A stretch of DNA of 7,777 bases, taken from positions 1 through 7,777 of the forward strand of contig CAZWDT010000073.1 in assembly GCA_964632755.1 (NCBI GenBank), given 5' to 3'. Source of the stretch: JAFGMR01 sp964632755 (GTDB lineage: Archaea > Halobacteriota > Methanosarcinia > Methanotrichales > Methanotrichaceae). Below are positions 5,667 through 7,777 of the stretch, in pieces. The translations under genes and the position numbers were made by a program. Within the stretch, counting starts at the first letter, position 1, and each line of letters opens with the position of its first letter. The notes beneath the pieces were generated by a model. It did no database searches and was not told the origin of the DNA. It saw only the letters and a program-made list of their open reading frames with translations.

Positions 5667-6268
5667 AGGGCAAGCTCCTTCTTCTCGATCGCCCTAGGGT
5701 TGATGGGCATGATGAAGATGGCCTTGCAGATCACAGTGCTCTCGTGGATATCCCGTAGGAACTTCAGCGTGGGAATGAATCCGACGGTTGCGATCAGGTA
5801 CTCCACGCCATCGAAGAAGACGACGGGGTTCTTGCTGCGCCCGAAGAAGCGCGCGATCATCTCCGCTATCACCTCCAGGTTGGCCGGGTTCACGCTCTCC
5901 TCGCCATGCCTGCTTATCCAGTATATGGGGGTGGTCTGGAGGAGAAAATCGTTCCTTATCTGCTCTGGGGAGCCTGTGGTGAGACAGAGCCCTTGGGCGC
6001 GAGAGTATTTGCACTTATTGCAAGGGCAGGGAAATGTGCAGCTATCACAGCCTATGCTCTCGCAATGGAAGGCCTCTGGTTGGTTGCATTCCCTGCATAC
6101 TCCCTTGACCAATGAGGCGAAGACCTCCAAGCTGAACTGAGGTCGGCTCTCCTTGACGAGGTAGCTGCATCCCCGGCCCAGCTCGACGATTGCCTTGTTC
6201 TCCACTGCCTCTGTGGAGGGCACGACCTCCGGCCTGGTCTTTATCCACCTAATTAAATCCTTAATCAT
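5630..6268 (-). CDS. DUF835 protein with a cysteine-rich insertion
   Basis: The 212 residues match the archaeal DUF835 family, of unknown function: GRGCSYLVKE (31-40), the segment TTPIYWISRHGEESVNP (112-128), VVFFDGVEYLI (149-159), GFIPTLKFLRDIHE (163-176), and a closing ELALIERDMR (198-207). Between the first helix and the next strand sits a cysteine-rich block with C58, C61, C69, C74, C77, C81, C83, C86 and C95, plus H68. This could bind zinc or an iron-sulfur cluster. The domain has no P-loop but otherwise reads like a KaiC-type fold. The ATG overlaps the kinase stop in ATGATTAA (8 bp) without a strong SD, so translation is probably coupled. Its place behind a kinase and a receiver suggests a role in the same signalling pathway. 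It is probably cytoplasmic, as no membrane segment is seen. Confidence 0.85.
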   Translation of the reverse strand: MIKDLIRWIKTRPEVVPSTEAVENKAIVELGRGCSYLVKESRPQFSLEVFASLVKGVCRECNQPEAFHCESIGCDSCTFPCPCNKCKYSRAQGLCLTTGSPEQIRNDFLLQTTPIYWISRHGEESVNPANLEVIAEMIARFFGRSKNPVVFFDGVEYLIATVGFIPTLKFLRDIHESTVICKAIFIMPINPRAIEKKELALIERDMRAIAPS

Positions 6269-7388
6269 GGGGGATGGTGAAGTGAAATGTGCTTCCCTTG
6301 CCTACTTCGCTCTCCACCCATATGCGGCCTCCGTGAGCCTCCACGATGCCCTTCGCTATGGCAAGCCCAAGTCCCATCCTGCCAGCGTCCCTCGTCAGGG
6401 ATGACCCTCCTCCGGTGAAGAACTTCTCGAAGATCTTCTCCTGATCCTTCTTCGCGATCCCCACCCCGGTGTCGGAGATGACGACCGATATCGTCCCGCC
6501 GAGGTCCTCGATCTTCACATCGATGCTTCCCTTGTTGGGGGTGTACTTGATCGCGTTGGTTAGCAGGTTGCTGAAGACCTGCTTGATGCGCTGCTCGTCC
6601 CCCTTCACCCTGGGAAGCCCCTCCACCGCGGTCAGGCTCATCGTATGTTCCCGAAGGCCTGCGAGGCGGGAGAGATCCTCGATGGCTGTCCGGGCGATCT
6701 CCTCCACCTGCAGCTCTCTACGTTGTATCTTGAACCTTCGCGACTCCAGCCTGGATGTATCAAGCATATCCTCGACCAGGCGGATCATATGATCGGTCTG
6801 AGAACGCATAACCTGCAGCTTCTCCTTCTGCACCTCGTTGAGCTCTCCGAGAAGTCCGTCCTCGAACATCTCCAGATAGCTGTTCATGACAGTGAGGGGT
6901 GTCCTCAGCTCGTGCGAGGCGGTGGAGATGAACTCCGATTTTATAACGTCGTTCTCCTTGAGTTCAGCATTTGCGTTCTCCAGCTTTATATAGGAGTCTC
7001 TCAGCTCCTCCTCGAGGCGCGTTAGCTCGGTGATATCCTCCATGAAGATGACTGCCTTATTCACCGCGCCTCCTGCCTCCTTGAGGGGATAGATCTTGTA
7101 GAAAAAGAAGAAGCCCCCGGGATATCTGAGCTGGGCGCCGTCGAAGGGAATCCCGGTTGAGAGGACGTCCCTGATCTTGTCGTCTATCCTCGTCCTCTCC
7201 ATCAATATGGGTGCGAAGACGCGGGATAGTCGCTCTCCTATCACCTCGCGCTCCTTCTTTCCCGACTTCACATAGTAGTTGCGGTTGGAGTATAGGATCT
7301 CCATTCCCCTGTCAACAACGATTATGGTGCTGGGTATGGCCTCTATGATATCCTGCTGATAGGCTCTCACCGACTCAATTCCTTTCAT
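6261..7388 (-). CDS. PAS-domain sensor histidine kinase, cytoplasmic
   Basis: The kinase autophosphorylates a histidine and passes the phosphate to a receiver. The 375 residues contain a PAS domain (about 8-120, ending FMEDITELT), a short coiled coil (121-150) and HisKA with SEFISTASHELRTPL (151-165; H159 is the phosphoacceptor). The HATPase domain follows: N box NLLTNAIKYT (274-283), G1 DTGVG (306-310), F box FEKFF (320-324) and G2 GLGLA (339-343). All catalytic motifs are intact. No transmembrane segment or signal peptide is present, so the input is a cytoplasmic ligand, redox state or partner protein. The start ATG has GAGG three bases upstream and lies 6 bp after the response regulator stop. 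The 3' end overlaps the DUF835 start by 8 bp. The PAS ligand cannot be told from the sequence. Confidence 0.95.
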   Translation of the reverse strand: MKGIESVRAYQQDIIEAIPSTIIVVDRGMEILYSNRNYYVKSGKKEREVIGERLSRVFAPILMERTRIDDKIRDVLSTGIPFDGAQLRYPGGFFFFYKIYPLKEAGGAVNKAVIFMEDITELTRLEEELRDSYIKLENANAELKENDVIKSEFISTASHELRTPLTVMNSYLEMFEDGLLGELNEVQKEKLQVMRSQTDHMIRLVEDMLDTSRLESRRFKIQRRELQVEEIARTAIEDLSRLAGLREHTMSLTAVEGLPRVKGDEQRIKQVFSNLLTNAIKYTPNKGSIDVKIEDLGGTISVVISDTGVGIAKKDQEKIFEKFFTGGGSSLTRDAGRMGLGLAIAKGIVEAHGGRIWVESEVGKGSTFHFTIPHD

Positions 7389-7394
7389 GTTCCT

Positions 7395-7757
7395 CTATCT
7401 ATTGTTCTCTCCCAGGGAATTTATGGCCTTCAATAGATCTTTTGTCTTAAAGGGTTTAACGATAAAATCCCTTGCCCCCGCCGCCATGCAATCCTTTTCA
7501 AGACCATGCTTTCCGACGGCAGTAACCACTATCACCTTTGCCTGGGAGTCGATCTCCATGATCTTCCTGGTGGCGCCTACACCATCTAACTTCGGCATCA
7601 GTATGTCCATTAATACGACATCCGGCCGGGCTTCTTGGAAAACGGAGAGCGCTTCTTCGCCGTTCACCGCCTCGAAGACCTCGTTGCCATATGCTTCCAA
7701 TATATCTCGAATGGCCTTGAGTATGAATGGGGCATCATCTACCACTAGCACTTTCAT
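7395..7757 (-). CDS. CheY-like response regulator, single receiver domain
   Basis: A stand-alone receiver domain of 120 residues, numbered from the ATG at 7757. It has the acidic pair D7-D8 in VVDDAPF, the phosphoacceptor D51 in LMDILMP, T79 in VVTAVG and K101 in VKPFK, so it is complete and should be phosphorylated. There is no DNA-binding or enzymatic output domain, so it must act through protein contacts or as a phosphate shuttle. An in-frame GTG at 7766 would add three residues. The ATG is preferred because receiver domains normally begin MKVLVVDD and GTGAT precedes it. It is the first gene of the operon seen here, 6 bp ahead of the kinase. The promoter, if adjacent, lies beyond the right edge. 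Confidence 0.95.
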   Translation of the reverse strand: MKVLVVDDAPFILKAIRDILEAYGNEVFEAVNGEEALSVFQEARPDVVLMDILMPKLDGVGATRKIMEIDSQAKVIVVTAVGKHGLEKDCMAAGARDFIVKPFKTKDLLKAINSLGENNR

Positions 7758-7777
7758 TCCTATCACTTTCCAGATCC

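Overview
The window looks archaeal, most likely a methanogen of the order Methanosarcinales and perhaps Methanotrichaceae (Methanothrix-like). The order rests on a TFB that agrees closely with what I remember of Methanosarcina TFB, a gar1-tfb pair, a DUF1699 protein, an archaeal HemK2-type methyltransferase, a single-domain KaiC-like ATPase, a DUF835 protein, TATA/BRE promoters and Shine-Dalgarno (SD) sites resembling GGAGGTGA. The family placement is my inference.

Layout. Positions 1-834 are an accessory or decayed area on the minus strand: an open frame with a helix-turn-helix-like segment that runs off the left edge, the N-terminal third of an IS5-type transposase, and about 340 bp without a gene that includes a perfect GC hairpin. 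Positions 835-2120 hold gar1-tfb, read leftward and overlapping by 13 bp. A 92-bp divergent promoter region separates them from the NOG1-type GTPase, read rightward (2213-3151). The GTPase gene overlaps the 3' end of a DUF1699 gene by 20 bp, tail to tail. Positions 3132-5288 then hold four minus-strand genes: DUF1699, a HemK2-type protein-glutamine methyltransferase, a KaiC-like ATPase and a PadR regulator. padR and the KaiC-like gene are 7 bp apart. Positions 5289-5629 are non-coding apart from a decayed gene tail that partly duplicates the end of the next gene. Positions 5630-7757 are a tight minus-strand signalling operon in the order response regulator, PAS-histidine kinase, cysteine-rich DUF835 protein. 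Its promoter lies off the right edge.

How the genes work together. tfb, gar1 and the NOG1-like GTPase cover transcription initiation, H/ACA-guided pseudouridylation and ribosome assembly. The methyltransferase probably modifies release factor aRF1. The right half is regulatory: a PadR regulator paired with a KaiC-like ATPase, next to a two-component system with no DNA-binding output domain. In that system the DUF835 protein is the obvious candidate partner. The most notable observations are the nine-cysteine insertion inside the DUF835 domain, the resemblance of that domain to a KaiC-like fold without its P-loop, and the palindromic element shared by two back-to-back TATA boxes in front of the operon that encodes TFB itself.
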